DNA of 33,696 bases, taken from contig NZ_JOIX01000079.1 of assembly GCF_000720175.1 (NCBI RefSeq), positions 1 to 33,696 of the forward strand. Reading direction: 5' to 3'. This document shows positions 6,373 through 13,005 of this stretch, in pieces (within the stretch, counting starts at the first letter, position 1; the number at the start of each line of letters is the position of its first letter). The stretch comes from Streptomyces sp. NRRL S-337. Its GTDB lineage: Bacteria; Actinomycetota; Actinomycetes; Streptomycetales; Streptomycetaceae. The translations under genes and the position numbers were made by a program. The notes below the pieces were generated by a model. The model saw only the letters and a program-made list of their open reading frames with translations. It was not told where the DNA came from and did no database searches.

Positions 6373-6455
6373 CAGCCCGTTGCGTGAGAACGCCCCGCGT
6401 CAGCCCGTTACGTGAGAACGCCGCGTCAGCCCGTTGCGTGAGAACAGCCGCGTCA
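6373..6455 (-). repeat. Stop-anchored 26-28-bp x3 repeat after asparaginase
   Basis: On the minus strand the asparaginase stop begins the unit TGACGCGGC-(t)gTTCTCACGCAACGGGC. Units lie at about 6429-6455, 6403-6428 and 6375-6402, and each begins with TGA. The terminal coding word GCGGCGTTC itself resembles the unit interior. No gene lies in this gap. Confidence 0.85.
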
Positions 6456-7448
6456 GAACGCCGCGCGGATCTCGCCCACCCGGACCCCGCCGCCCAGCAG
6501 CGGGACCTCCGCCAGACGGGACAGCACCGGCGCGTCGACGCCCATCAGGCGGAGGGTGCGGGCGAGGACCGGGCCGAGGGCGCGACCGGCACCGTCGTCG
6601 ATCTTGAATGCCAGTGCCCGGCCGTCCGGCAGGGCCAGCGCCTGGACCGCCTCGGCGCCCATCTTCGACAGCGTGCCGGGCAGCTCCTGCATCAGCCAGG
6701 TGTCGGGGCGGCGGGTGCCGGCGACGTACTCCGGGTGGGCGCGCATCGCGTCCGCCACCTGCCGCTCCGGAGTGCCCGGGTCCGCCATGACGAAATGCCG
6801 GAAGGAGCGGGCCAGGCCCGTCAGGGAGAGCGAGAGCAGCGGGGCGCCGCAGCCGTCCGTACCGACGTGCGCGACGTCCTCGCCGCTCGCGCCGCGCACG
6901 GCCTCGGCCACCAGCTGCTGCAGCGGATGCGCCGGATCCAGGTACGAGGCCAGCGGCCAGCCGTTGCGCGCCGAGGCGGCGAGCATCGCGGTGTGCTTGC
7001 CCGAGCAGTTCATGGCCAGCCGGTCGCGGACCTGGCCCGCGGCGAGGTACGACTCCGCCTCCTCCGGGTCCAGCGGCAGGTCGGGCGGCGTCTGGAGCTG
7101 GTCGGCGGTCAGCCCGTGCTCGGCCAGCATGGTCCGGACGAGATCGAGGTGGAAGGACTCGCCGGAGTGGCTCGCGGCGGCCAGCGCCAGCCGCTCGCCG
7201 GACAGCTCAAGGCCCGCCCGCAGTACGGCCGCGGCCTGCATCGGCTTGTTCGTGGAACGCGGGAAGACCGGCGCCGTCACATCGCCCAGCGCCGTCTCGA
7301 CGCTGCCGTCCGCCGCCAGCACCACCAGCGAGCCGCGGTGCCGGCCCTCGACGAAACCGGAGCGCACGACCTCGGCGAGGACGGGGGAGGCCGCCTCCGG
7401 GGAACGCGGGGTCGGTACGGATATCGGGGTGGGCGAGGACGAGGTCAT
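6453..7448 (-). CDS. L-asparaginase, thermolabile (AnsA, R. etli type) family
   Basis: A 331-aa asparaginase of the Rhizobium etli type (distinct from the E. coli type). It would hydrolyse L-asparagine to aspartate and ammonia in the cytosol. Family signatures are VVRSGFVEGRHRGSLVVL near the N-terminus, PVFPRSTNKPMQAAAVL with the catalytic Ser-Thr-Asn-Lys segment, ALAAASHSGE, MNCSGKHTAML with the metal-binding Cys and Lys-His, and GTDGCGAPLLSLSL. The start at 7448 follows a GGAAGG ribosome site. It lies 58 bp downstream of rsiG on the same strand and may be cotranscribed. Its stop codon starts a triplicated repeat. Confidence 0.9.
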   Translation of the reverse strand: MTSSSPTPISVPTPRSPEAASPVLAEVVRSGFVEGRHRGSLVVLAADGSVETALGDVTAPVFPRSTNKPMQAAAVLRAGLELSGERLALAAASHSGESFHLDLVRTMLAEHGLTADQLQTPPDLPLDPEEAESYLAAGQVRDRLAMNCSGKHTAMLAASARNGWPLASYLDPAHPLQQLVAEAVRGASGEDVAHVGTDGCGAPLLSLSLTGLARSFRHFVMADPGTPERQVADAMRAHPEYVAGTRRPDTWLMQELPGTLSKMGAEAVQALALPDGRALAFKIDDGAGRALGPVLARTLRLMGVDAPVLSRLAEVPLLGGGVRVGEIRAAF

Positions 7449-7506
7449 CGGCGGCCTTCCGGACAGGGAACGGGGGCCGACCCGCGTCCGGAAGGTTTGT
7501 GGCCCG

Positions 7507-8322
7507 TCAGGACAGCAGGTCGTCGACTTGTGCTTCGCCTTCACGGTACCTGCGGGCGATTTCCGCACTGCACTCGTCGGTGGTGCGCTGCAGCGCACCA
7601 CGGCGCTGCGACACCTGGCGTTCGTAGCGGATCAGCCGGCCCATCGCCTCGTGCAGCTCCTGGTCGGTCCGCGCGGTCAGGTCGGACAGCTCGACCTCAC
7701 CGAGCATCTCGTCCGCCATCCTTCGGTACTCCTCGCTGTGCGGTGTGCCGAGCGTCACATGCCGGGCCGACGAGCGGTGCCGCGACGGCAGGTCCGTCAG
7801 GATCTCCGGCAGCCGGTCCAGCAGCGGCGAGTGCTGGGCGGTACGGCGGGCGATCTCGGCCCGCAGGATGTCGATCCGGCCCTGCAGCAACCGCCGCAGA
7901 TAGCTCAGATCGGCCTCCTCCTGCTGCGAGTCCCGGCGTACGACCCGCAGCTCGGGCAGCCCCAGCCCGGAGAGATCGGGTGTGGTGGCCGGGCGGCAGC
8001 GGTCGCGCTGCTGCGGGGGGCGGGGGTGCTGCGCCTGGCCTGCCTGGAGCATGGGGCCGTCCTTGGTGCCGGCCGGCTCACCAGGAGCCGCTGCCGTGGT
8101 CGTCGTGGTCGTCGGGGTGGATGGGGTGGATGTGGTGGTGGGGGATGCGGTGGTGGTAGTTGACGCGGTGGGTGCCGCCGGAGCGGCGGGTGCTGTCCGT
8201 CCGGTGCCGGACGCGGTGCTGGCGGCTGGCGCCGGTGGTTCGGTCGGTTTCGTACGGGCGCCCGGTGTCGTACGGGCGCTCGGTACGGGACCGGGTGTCT
8301 GTCCGGCGCCGGCAGTGCTCAT
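7507..8322 (-). CDS. rsiG: RsiG, c-di-GMP-binding anti-sigma factor for WhiG
   Basis: RsiG holds the sporulation sigma factor WhiG inactive when it binds cyclic di-GMP. The diagnostic motif E-x3-S-x2-R-x3-Q-x3-D occurs twice, on the two arms of an antiparallel coiled coil: E136-S140-R143-Q147-D151 and E234-S238-R241-Q245-D249 (271-aa numbering). Both copies are intact, as in the Streptomyces protein. The first 90 residues are low-complexity Pro/Ala/Thr, with an almost pure Thr stretch near 53-76. An internal ATG at 8052 with an AAGGA ribosome site 7 nt upstream would give a 181-aa form that starts just before the conserved part, so the true start is uncertain. dtd is divergent upstream. Confidence 0.93.
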   Translation of the reverse strand: MSTAGAGQTPGPVPSARTTPGARTKPTEPPAPAASTASGTGRTAPAAPAAPTASTTTTASPTTTSTPSTPTTTTTTAAAPGEPAGTKDGPMLQAGQAQHPRPPQQRDRCRPATTPDLSGLGLPELRVVRRDSQQEEADLSYLRRLLQGRIDILRAEIARRTAQHSPLLDRLPEILTDLPSRHRSSARHVTLGTPHSEEYRRMADEMLGEVELSDLTARTDQELHEAMGRLIRYERQVSQRRGALQRTTDECSAEIARRYREGEAQVDDLLS

Positions 8323-8496
8323 GAATGATTCCGTCCCCTCATCCGGGCCGCGTCCAGGGCATGTTGTCCATGAAACGCACCACGTGCACGCATCGTGCCA
8401 CTCTGTGCGGTCCTTCTGCAGGGCCATGGCACCCGAACGGCCCCCGTGGGGGCACGGCTGTCCGAAGCCGTACCGCCGACCGGCATGATGGCGGGT

Positions 8497-8922
8497 ATGC
8501 GAGCCGTGGTGCAGAGAGTTGACGGCGCCCGCGTCGAGGTGGCGGGCGAGACGGTCGGGGAGATCGTCGGGGAGGGGCTGTGCGTGCTGGTGGGCGTCAC
8601 TCACGACGACACCTCGGAGAAGGCGGCACAACTCGCCCGCAAGCTGTGGTCGGTGCGGATGCTGCAGGGCGAGAAGTCCTGCTCGGACACCGGGGCGCCG
8701 CTGCTGGTGATCAGCCAGTTCACTCTCTACGGTGACGCGCGCAAGGGCCGCCGTCCCACCTGGAACGCCGCAGCCCCCGGCCCGGTCGCCGAACCACTGG
8801 TCGACGAGGTCGTCGCCCAGCTGCGAGCGCTGGGCGCCCATGTGGAGACCGGCCGCTTCGGCGCACAGATGAAGGTCTCACTGACCAACGACGGGCCGTT
8901 CACGGTCCTGGTCGAGGTGTGA
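8497..8922 (+). CDS. dtd: D-aminoacyl-tRNA deacylase
   Basis: A 141-aa cytosolic proofreading enzyme that hydrolyses D-aminoacyl-tRNAs (and Gly-tRNAAla), which recycles tRNA and excludes D-amino acids. The family hallmarks are present: N-terminal MRAVVQRV, the SQFTLYGD motif that forms the chiral pocket, [12 protein letters not shown], and the C-terminal [13 protein letters not shown] that supplies the cross-subunit Gly-Pro motif. Length is normal. The start at 8497 gives the canonical N-terminus; CATGAT ends about 7 nt upstream, so the message may be leaderless. The 174-bp gap to divergent rsiG shows no clear operator. The stop lies in a duplicated 14-mer. Confidence 0.96.
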   Translation: MRAVVQRVDGARVEVAGETVGEIVGEGLCVLVGVTHDDTSEKAAQLARKLWSVRMLQGEKSCSDTGAPLLVISQFTLYGDARKGRRPTWNAAAPGPVAEPLVDEVVAQLRALGAHVETGRFGAQMKVSLTNDGPFTVLVEV

Positions 8923-8944
8923 GGGTGGGGGCGTGAGGGGGCGG
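8917..8944 (+). repeat. 14-bp duplication at dtd stop codon
   Basis: gtgtgagggtgggg (8917-8930) contains the last Val codon region and TGA of dtd and is followed at once by gcgtgagggggcgg (8931-8944). Confidence 0.6.
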
Positions 8945-8983
8945 GCGAGGCCCGATCGCACCCCGCGGAGGGGCGCTCTCAGC

Positions 8984-9017
8984 GGACGCCCTTAGGGGCT
9001 TCCCTTAGGGGGCGTCC
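8984..9017. terminator. Possible bidirectional terminator between dtd and ygfZ
   Basis: GGACGCCC (8984-8991) and GGGCGTCC (9010-9017) are perfectly complementary across an 18-nt loop, 60 bp after the dtd stop. There is no T-tract, which is common for GC-rich actinobacterial terminators. The convergent ygfZ gene ends 340 bp further on. Confidence 0.5.
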
Positions 9018-9103
9018 TCGGGGGCGTCTAGCGGGGGACTGGTGCCCGTAAGGGGGAGTCGAACGGATTCCCTAGGGGACGCGAGCACCCCCTGCGGGCC
9101 CAC

Positions 9104-9235
9104 AACGTGGCGGCACAGGCGGGTATTCCCGGGCGGTAGGCGGCGAACGTGACGGGGCAGGCGGGGCGTTCCCGGGTCGTACGCAGCGAACGTGGCGGGG
9201 CAGGGGGTCTTCCCGGGTGCCTGGCCGACTCCCCC
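9104..9235. repeat. 42/43-bp tandem repeat, three copies
   Basis: aacgtggcggcacaggcggg starts the first copy at 9104. The second starts at 9146 and the third, truncated, at 9189. All carry aacgtg-cgg-gcagg followed by ttcccggg about 20 nt later. Around it (9018-9103 and 9236-9355) I see only GC-rich sequence with cccttaggg-like words and a ggggccgggt duplication near 9272-9290, and no gene. Confidence 0.8.
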
Positions 9236-9355
9236 TCCGGCAGCACGCGCAACCCCCGCCGGTCCTACGTGGGGCCGGGTGGGGCCGGGTGAGGCGTTCC
9301 ATGGCACCCGACAGCCCCCCAGAAGCCCCCGCAGCCTCGCGGCCCCCCGCTGGGC

Positions 9356-10336
9356 CTACGGCTCCACCACGACCTCCTGGGCCGCCGCTGTGCCGCCCGC
9401 GGTCAGTTGGGCGTCCACGGGGACGTTTCGCTTGACCAGGGCCAGGGCGATGGGGCCGAGTTCGTGGTGGCGGGCCGAGGTGGTGACGAAGCCGAGTTGG
9501 CGGCCCTCCTCGCCGTCGGCGGCGAGCCGGACCGGGGCGCCGTGCGGGGGCAGGTGCACCTCGCTGCCGTCCAGGTGCAGGAAGACCAGCCGGCGCGGCG
9601 GCTTCCCCAGGTTGTGGACCCGGGCGACGGTCTCCTGGCCGCGGTAGCAGCCCTTCTGGAGGTGGACGGCGGTGCCGAGCCAGCCGAGCTCGTGCGGGAT
9701 GGTGCGGTGGTCGGTCTCCAGGCCGAGCCGCGGGCGGTGCGCCTCGACACGCAGCGCCTCCAGGGCCAGCACGCCGATCGCCGGGCCGTGGGTGTCCGCG
9801 AACGCCGACAGCTCCGCGCGCGGCAGGAACAGATCACGGCCGTGCGCGGTCTCCCGGACGACGGTGCCCTCGGGGACCTCGGCGATGGACCCGGCCGGGA
9901 GGTGGACCACCGCGATCTCGTCCGTCCGGTCGGCGATCTCGACCCGGTAGAAGAACTTCATGCTTTCCAGGTAGGCGATCAGCGCCTCCTGGCCACCCGG
10001 CTCGGTGTGCATCCACGTCGTTTCCCCGTCGTCGACGAGGTACAGCGCATGCTCGATGTGGCCGTGCGCGGAGAGGATCAGCGCCTCCGTGGCGTGGCCG
10101 GGCGGGAGTTCGCTGACGTGCTGGGTGAGCAGCAGATGCAGCCAGCTCAGCCGCTCGGGGCCGCTGACGGTGACCACACCGCGGTGCGAGAGGTCCACGA
10201 AGCCGGTGCCGTCGGCGAGCGCGCGCTGCTCCCGGAACAGGTCGCCGTAGTGCGCGGCGACGCCTTCGTCGGGGGCCTCGGCAGGGACAGCGCCGGGCAG
10301 CGACAGCAGCGGGCTGACGGGTGATTGTCGCAGCAT
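9356..10336 (-). CDS. ygfZ: YgfZ/GcvT-family folate-binding protein
   Basis: A 326-aa folate-binding protein of the YgfZ/IBA57 type, which supports maturation or repair of iron-sulfur enzymes in the cytosol and uses a tetrahydrofolate-like cofactor. The signature KGCYRGQE (residues 228-235, with the conserved Cys230) is intact. The GcvT-like N-terminal half shows FVDLSHRGVVTVSGPERLSWLHLLLTQ, and the C-terminal barrel ends normally. It lies 45 bp downstream of nur on the same strand, so readthrough from nur is possible. It converges with dtd across a repeat-filled gap. Confidence 0.93.
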   Translation of the reverse strand: MLRQSPVSPLLSLPGAVPAEAPDEGVAAHYGDLFREQRALADGTGFVDLSHRGVVTVSGPERLSWLHLLLTQHVSELPPGHATEALILSAHGHIEHALYLVDDGETTWMHTEPGGQEALIAYLESMKFFYRVEIADRTDEIAVVHLPAGSIAEVPEGTVVRETAHGRDLFLPRAELSAFADTHGPAIGVLALEALRVEAHRPRLGLETDHRTIPHELGWLGTAVHLQKGCYRGQETVARVHNLGKPPRRLVFLHLDGSEVHLPPHGAPVRLAADGEEGRQLGFVTTSARHHELGPIALALVKRNVPVDAQLTAGGTAAAQEVVVEP

Positions 10337-10381
10337 GGGCCCAGCCTACGACGCGGTCGCGGCTTTCGGCCGGGGGCGGCC

Positions 10382-10819
10382 TCAGCCCTCGTCGCCGGCG
10401 GCCTTGGCGCGGCAGTCCGCGCACCGGCCGAAGATCGCGAAGTGCTTCATATCGGTCTCGAAGCCGAACTGTTCGCGCAGCGTCGCGGTGAACGGCTCGG
10501 CCACCGACAGGTCCGCCTCGATGACCTCGGTGCAGTCCCGGCACACCAGGTGGATGTGGTGGTGGCGGTCGGCGAGGTGGTACGTCGGAGCGCCGTGGCC
10601 GAGGTGGGCGTGGCTGACCAGGCCCAGCTCCTCCAGGAGCTCCAGGGTCCGGTAGACCGTGGAGATGTTCACGCCGCCGGCCGTCTTGCGCACCTCGGTG
10701 AGGATGTCGTCCGGGGTGGCGTGCTCCAGCCTGTCCACGGCCTCCAGGACGAGCTGCCGCTGCGGGGTCAGGCGGTATCCGCGCCTGCGGAGGTCGCTCT
10801 GCCAGTCGGTGGTCACCAC
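10382..10819 (-). CDS. nur: Nur, nickel-responsive Fur-family regulator
   Basis: A 145-aa Fur-family repressor. With nickel bound, Nur represses nickel uptake and the iron superoxide dismutase gene in Streptomyces. It has an N-terminal winged helix (LTPQRQLVLEAVDRL and NISTVYRTLELL) and a C-terminal dimerisation domain. The residues of both metal sites of the S. coelicolor protein are present: H33, H86, H88 and H90 (nickel site) and H70, H72 and H126 (M-site). C93, C96, C133 and C136 form two CxxC pairs. The start is GTG at 10819; TACACT (10826-10831) ends 6 nt before it, so the mRNA is probably leaderless with its own promoter. A cobalamin riboswitch lies 320 bp upstream on the same strand. 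Confidence 0.95.
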   Translation of the reverse strand: MVTTDWQSDLRRRGYRLTPQRQLVLEAVDRLEHATPDDILTEVRKTAGGVNISTVYRTLELLEELGLVSHAHLGHGAPTYHLADRHHHIHLVCRDCTEVIEADLSVAEPFTATLREQFGFETDMKHFAIFGRCADCRAKAAGDEG

Positions 10820-10918
10820 ACCGCCAGTGTAGGAGGGTGGACGGCGACGGGGTACGCACCGCCGTCAGCCACCGCCCACCCGCACTGCCCGGCGGCCAGC
10901 CGCCCGCCGGTAAGCCCC

Positions 10919-11030
10919 TCAGCCGCCCGCCCGTACGCCGCGCAGGTAGCGCGACAGAGCGCCGATCGCGGCCGGGTTGCGGGGGCTCTCGACGAGTTCG
11001 GGCGGGGCGGGCCAAGGGGCGGACCCCTCA
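10919..11030 (-). pseudogene. Possible remnant of a gene's 3' end
   Basis: On the minus strand, one frame ending in TGA at 10919-10921 reads like a protein C-terminus (...ELVESPRNPAAIG, then ALSRYLRGVRAGG). About 90 percent of its third codon positions are G or C from roughly 11030 to the stop. Upstream in the same frame that bias falls away and there is no start codon. I do not recognise the family. It may be what is left of a gene once controlled by the riboswitch just upstream. Confidence 0.35.
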
Positions 11031-11139
11031 CGGCTCGGGCCGCGTCCTACGGAAGGAAGTTCTACGGAAGGAGCGGCGGCGCGGCGCGCTGGTGCCCGGC
11101 GGCGTCCCCTCGCAGTCCACGGCGAGTTGTCGGGAACGT

Positions 11140-11255
11140 GCGCCGCCGCGGGCGATCGGACTTGCGGAAGGGGGCTTCCGCTTACCGTTGCGGGTCAGTG
11201 CCGGACTCTCACCGGACTTCCCCCGCGGGGGCGCGTCACGCCTTTCGTGCGGGCC
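11140..11255 (-). ncRNA. Cobalamin riboswitch
   Basis: On the minus strand the conserved cobalamin core is clear: GGGGAAG-TCCGGTGAGAGTCCGG (11202-11224), then CACTGACCCGCAACGGTAAG (11182-11201), a 7-bp hairpin GCGGAAG-cccc-CTTCCGC (11164-11181), and the 3' element CAAGTCCGATCGCC. The element starts only a few bases after the nitrobindin-like gene's stop and points away from it. Such switches repress B12 synthesis, B12-independent isozymes or cobalt uptake when adenosylcobalamin is bound. Here no intact gene follows within 320 bp; the next one, nur, has its own promoter. Confidence 0.87.
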
Positions 11256-11257
11256 GG

Positions 11258-11845
11258 TCAGCCCTGGTACGGAGTGCCGTCGGGGTTGAAGAAGGAGACC
11301 CCGTCCGGCATGTCGTCGGGCAGGCTCTCGGCCCACTCCTTCAGGTCGGCGACCTTCTTCAGGTGCGCGGACATGTACGGCCGCAGCGGCACGTCCGGGG
11401 TCGACTTCTCGCCGACCCACATCAGGTCGCTGTTGACGTAGCCGTAGAGCCGCTTGCCGCCGCTGTACGGGCCGGCCGAGGCGGTCCGCGCGATGGCGTC
11501 GGTGGCCAGGTCGATCTGCGGCTTCTGGTGGGCCAGCTCGCCGTACCAGACCTCGACGACGCCCTGGTCCCGGATCATCACGACCTCGACCTTGCGGTCC
11601 GCGTCGACGCGCCAGTAGCCGCTCTCGCTCTCCAGCGGGCGGACCTTCTTGCCCTGGGAGTCGAGCACCCAGCTGTGCGAGTGGTACTCCAGGAAGTCAC
11701 GGCCGTCGTGGGAGAAGGTGACCTCCTGCCCGAAGTTGCACTTCTCGGCACCGGGGAAGTCGGCGACGCCGGCGCCCTCCCAGTGGCCGAGGAGGAAGGC
11801 GAGCGGCACCAGGGCCGGGTTCAGGTCGGAGGGGATCTCGATCAT
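11258..11845 (-). CDS. Nitrobindin-like FABP-family protein
   Basis: A 195-aa ten-stranded beta-barrel protein of the FABP/nitrobindin family (DUF1794). The N-terminal GHWEGAG at residues 20-26 is the family's GxWxGxG motif. The C-terminal MSAHLKKV carries His161, which I infer to be the haem-proximal histidine (alignment needed). Family members bind haem b and convert peroxynitrite to nitrate; a fatty-acid role was assumed earlier. Acts in the cytosol, with no signal peptide. The start at 11845 gives the usual length; the ribosome site is weak. A tiny membrane-peptide gene starts 150 bp upstream on the same strand, and a cobalamin riboswitch follows the stop. Confidence 0.85.
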   Translation of the reverse strand: MIEIPSDLNPALVPLAFLLGHWEGAGVADFPGAEKCNFGQEVTFSHDGRDFLEYHSHSWVLDSQGKKVRPLESESGYWRVDADRKVEVVMIRDQGVVEVWYGELAHQKPQIDLATDAIARTASAGPYSGGKRLYGYVNSDLMWVGEKSTPDVPLRPYMSAHLKKVADLKEWAESLPDDMPDGVSFFNPDGTPYQG

Positions 11846-11892
11846 GAGAGCTCAGGCGATCTGTAGAGAGGGGAAAGGGGTGTCCGCGTGCG

Positions 11893-11994
11893 TCAGCGCT
11901 GGCCCTGGTACAGCTTCGCCCAGGTCAGACCGGCGAACGCGATGACGCCGACGGCGACCAGAACCAGCAGGGTGGTGAAGAATGCCTCAAGCAC
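11893..11994 (-). CDS. 33-residue single-helix membrane protein
   Basis: A small ORF of 33 codons with a GTG start at 11994 and a strong AAGGAG ribosome site 7 nt upstream. It encodes LEAFFTTLLVLVAVGVIAF followed by AGLTWAKLYQGQR: one hydrophobic helix of about 20 residues, then a Lys/Arg-bearing tail on the likely cytosolic side. Codon third positions are mostly G or C. A TAGACT hexamer on the minus strand about 40 nt upstream (near 12040) is a candidate -10. It lies upstream of the nitrobindin-like gene (48-bp gap) and divergent from the DsrE-like gene. Function unknown. Confidence 0.75.
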   Translation of the reverse strand: MLEAFFTTLLVLVAVGVIAFAGLTWAKLYQGQR

Positions 11995-12107
11995 GGGCGC
12001 GCTCCTTGGACGGAGTGAGGATGTAACGGACCGCTTGCGAGTCTAGTCGGCGGCATCGGCCACGGCGCTGTGAGGTCTGCCGCCCGCCCGCGCCTACTCT
12101 TGGCCCT

Positions 12108-12473
12108 ATGGCGAAGAAGCTCGTGATCAAGGTGACGGCGGGGGCGGATGCACCCGAGCGGTGCTCGCAGGCGTTCACGGTGGCGGCGGTGGCGGCGGCC
12201 AGCGGCGTCGAGGTGTCGCTGTGGCTGACCGGGGAGTCGGTGTGGTTCGCACTGCCCGGGCGGGCGGCGGAGTTCGAGCTGCCGCACGCGGCTCCGCTGC
12301 CGGAGCTGATCGACGGCATCCGGGCGGGCGGTGGCGCGATCACGGTCTGCACGCAGTGCGCGGCCCGTCGCAACATCGAGCAGAAGGACCTGATCGAGGG
12401 CGCGGGCATCGCCGGGGCCCAGGTGTTCGTCAGCGAGATCATGCCGGACGACGTCCAGGCGCTGGTCTACTGA
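12108..12473 (+). CDS. DsrE-like small protein
   Basis: A 121-aa protein of the DsrE/DsrF-like fold, used elsewhere in sulfur relay. It has an N-terminal strand KKLVIKVTAGADAPERCSQAF, a helix-strand repeat, and a CTQC pair (Cys81, Cys84) near the C-terminal strand, where DsrE proteins carry their reactive cysteine. A role in sulfur trafficking is inferred from the cysteines and from the rhodanese/DUF1416 operon 1 kb away. The ATG follows TACTCT (12095-12100) at 7 nt, so the mRNA is probably leaderless. The stop region is tandemly duplicated. Confidence 0.82.
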   Translation: MAKKLVIKVTAGADAPERCSQAFTVAAVAAASGVEVSLWLTGESVWFALPGRAAEFELPHAAPLPELIDGIRAGGGAITVCTQCAARRNIEQKDLIEGAGIAGAQVFVSEIMPDDVQALVY

Positions 12474-12504
12474 GCACGGTTCTACTGAGCACGGTCTCCT
12501 GACC
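12464..12504 (+). repeat. Three 12-15-bp copies of the DsrE-like gene's stop region
   Basis: ggtctactgagcac (12464-12477) holds the final Tyr codon and TGA. Copies ggttctactgagcac (12478-12492) and ggtctcctgacc (12493-12504) follow directly, each with its own TGA. Confidence 0.88.
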
Positions 12505-12512
12505 GCGGGTGT

Positions 12513-12553
12513 CGCGGTGTCCTGCCCGCGCGGGAGCGGACGGGGACACCGCG
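12513..12553. terminator. Bidirectional terminator between DsrE-like and DUF3099 genes
   Basis: CGCGGTGTCC (12513-12522) and GGACACCGCG (12544-12553) pair perfectly over a 21-nt loop that contains its own cccgcgcggg palindrome. It sits between two convergent genes. The word CACCCGCGG, from the DUF3099 gene's last codons (12563-12574), also recurs on the minus strand at about 12549-12557 and 12501-12509. Confidence 0.7.
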
Positions 12554-12562
12554 GGTGTCCGT

Positions 12563-12850
12563 CTACCGCGGGTGCTTGTCGTCGCCGCGGTCGTCGAGTT
12601 CGCGCCACCAGCGGTCCGATTCCGGGTCGCCGGACTCGTCCCACCAGCGTTCGCCGGGCTCGCGGCGGTTGCCGATGATCGCCGCGACCGGCGGGATGAC
12701 CATGGCGACGACGCACATGCCGACCGCGACCGGCACCGACCACAGCCGGACCACGCCCCAGGCCAGCACGAACAGCACGAGGCACACGCCCATCAGCACG
12801 AAGTACCGGCGATGACGACGCTCTGCGGGCGACCGTTGGTGCGCGTACAC
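12563..12850 (-). CDS. DUF3099-family membrane protein
   Basis: A 95-aa actinobacterial membrane protein: basic N-terminus (RSPAERRHRRY), two adjacent hydrophobic helices (FVLMGVCLVLFVLAWGVV and VAVGMCVVAMVIPPVAAII) and an acidic tryptophan-rich tail (RWWDESGDPESDRWWRELDD). This is the DUF3099 pattern; function unknown. The GTG at 12850 is chosen because it gives the family's short N-terminus; longer starts add an unrelated Arg/Pro/Ala stretch that overlaps a terminator. Its last codons (His-Pro-Arg-stop) are echoed downstream. Confidence 0.82.
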   Translation of the reverse strand: MYAHQRSPAERRHRRYFVLMGVCLVLFVLAWGVVRLWSVPVAVGMCVVAMVIPPVAAIIGNRREPGERWWDESGDPESDRWWRELDDRGDDKHPR

Positions 12851-12923
12851 AACTCCACGGTAAATCCGCGGGGGACCGGAAAGAAGCCGGGGAGCGGCCC
12901 GGTTCCGGGCCGGAGCAGCGCGA

Positions 12924-12970
12924 AGGGCCGCACCCCCGCCAAGGCGTCCAAGCCTCGGGGGTGCGGCCCT
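12924..12970 (-). terminator. Strong terminator of the cysA operon
   Basis: AGGGCCGCACCCCC (12924-12937) and GGGGGTGCGGCCCT (12957-12970) form a perfect 14-bp stem with a 19-nt loop, 36 bp after the DUF1416 stop. It would end the leftward leader-cysA-DUF1416 transcript before DUF3099. Confidence 0.85.
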
Positions 12971-13005
12971 CACGGCCGTACGGAAGGTACGGACAAGGGT
13001 CGCCG

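Noticed and set aside
7441..8841. Longer forms of rsiG starting upstream of 8322
   Set aside because: They would cross the rsiG-dtd promoter gap and the start of dtd on the other strand; the conserved part lies wholly downstream.
1..9235. CRISPR-like appearance of the many short repeat arrays
   Set aside because: Repeats are degenerate and directly adjacent without unique spacers of constant length, and no cas gene is present.
10813..11031. Minus-strand 72-codon frame starting with a GTGA overlap and running into nur
   Set aside because: Only about 75 percent GC at third positions against about 90 percent in a competing frame; Arg/Pro/Ala-rich product, and it would overlap the nur promoter and start.
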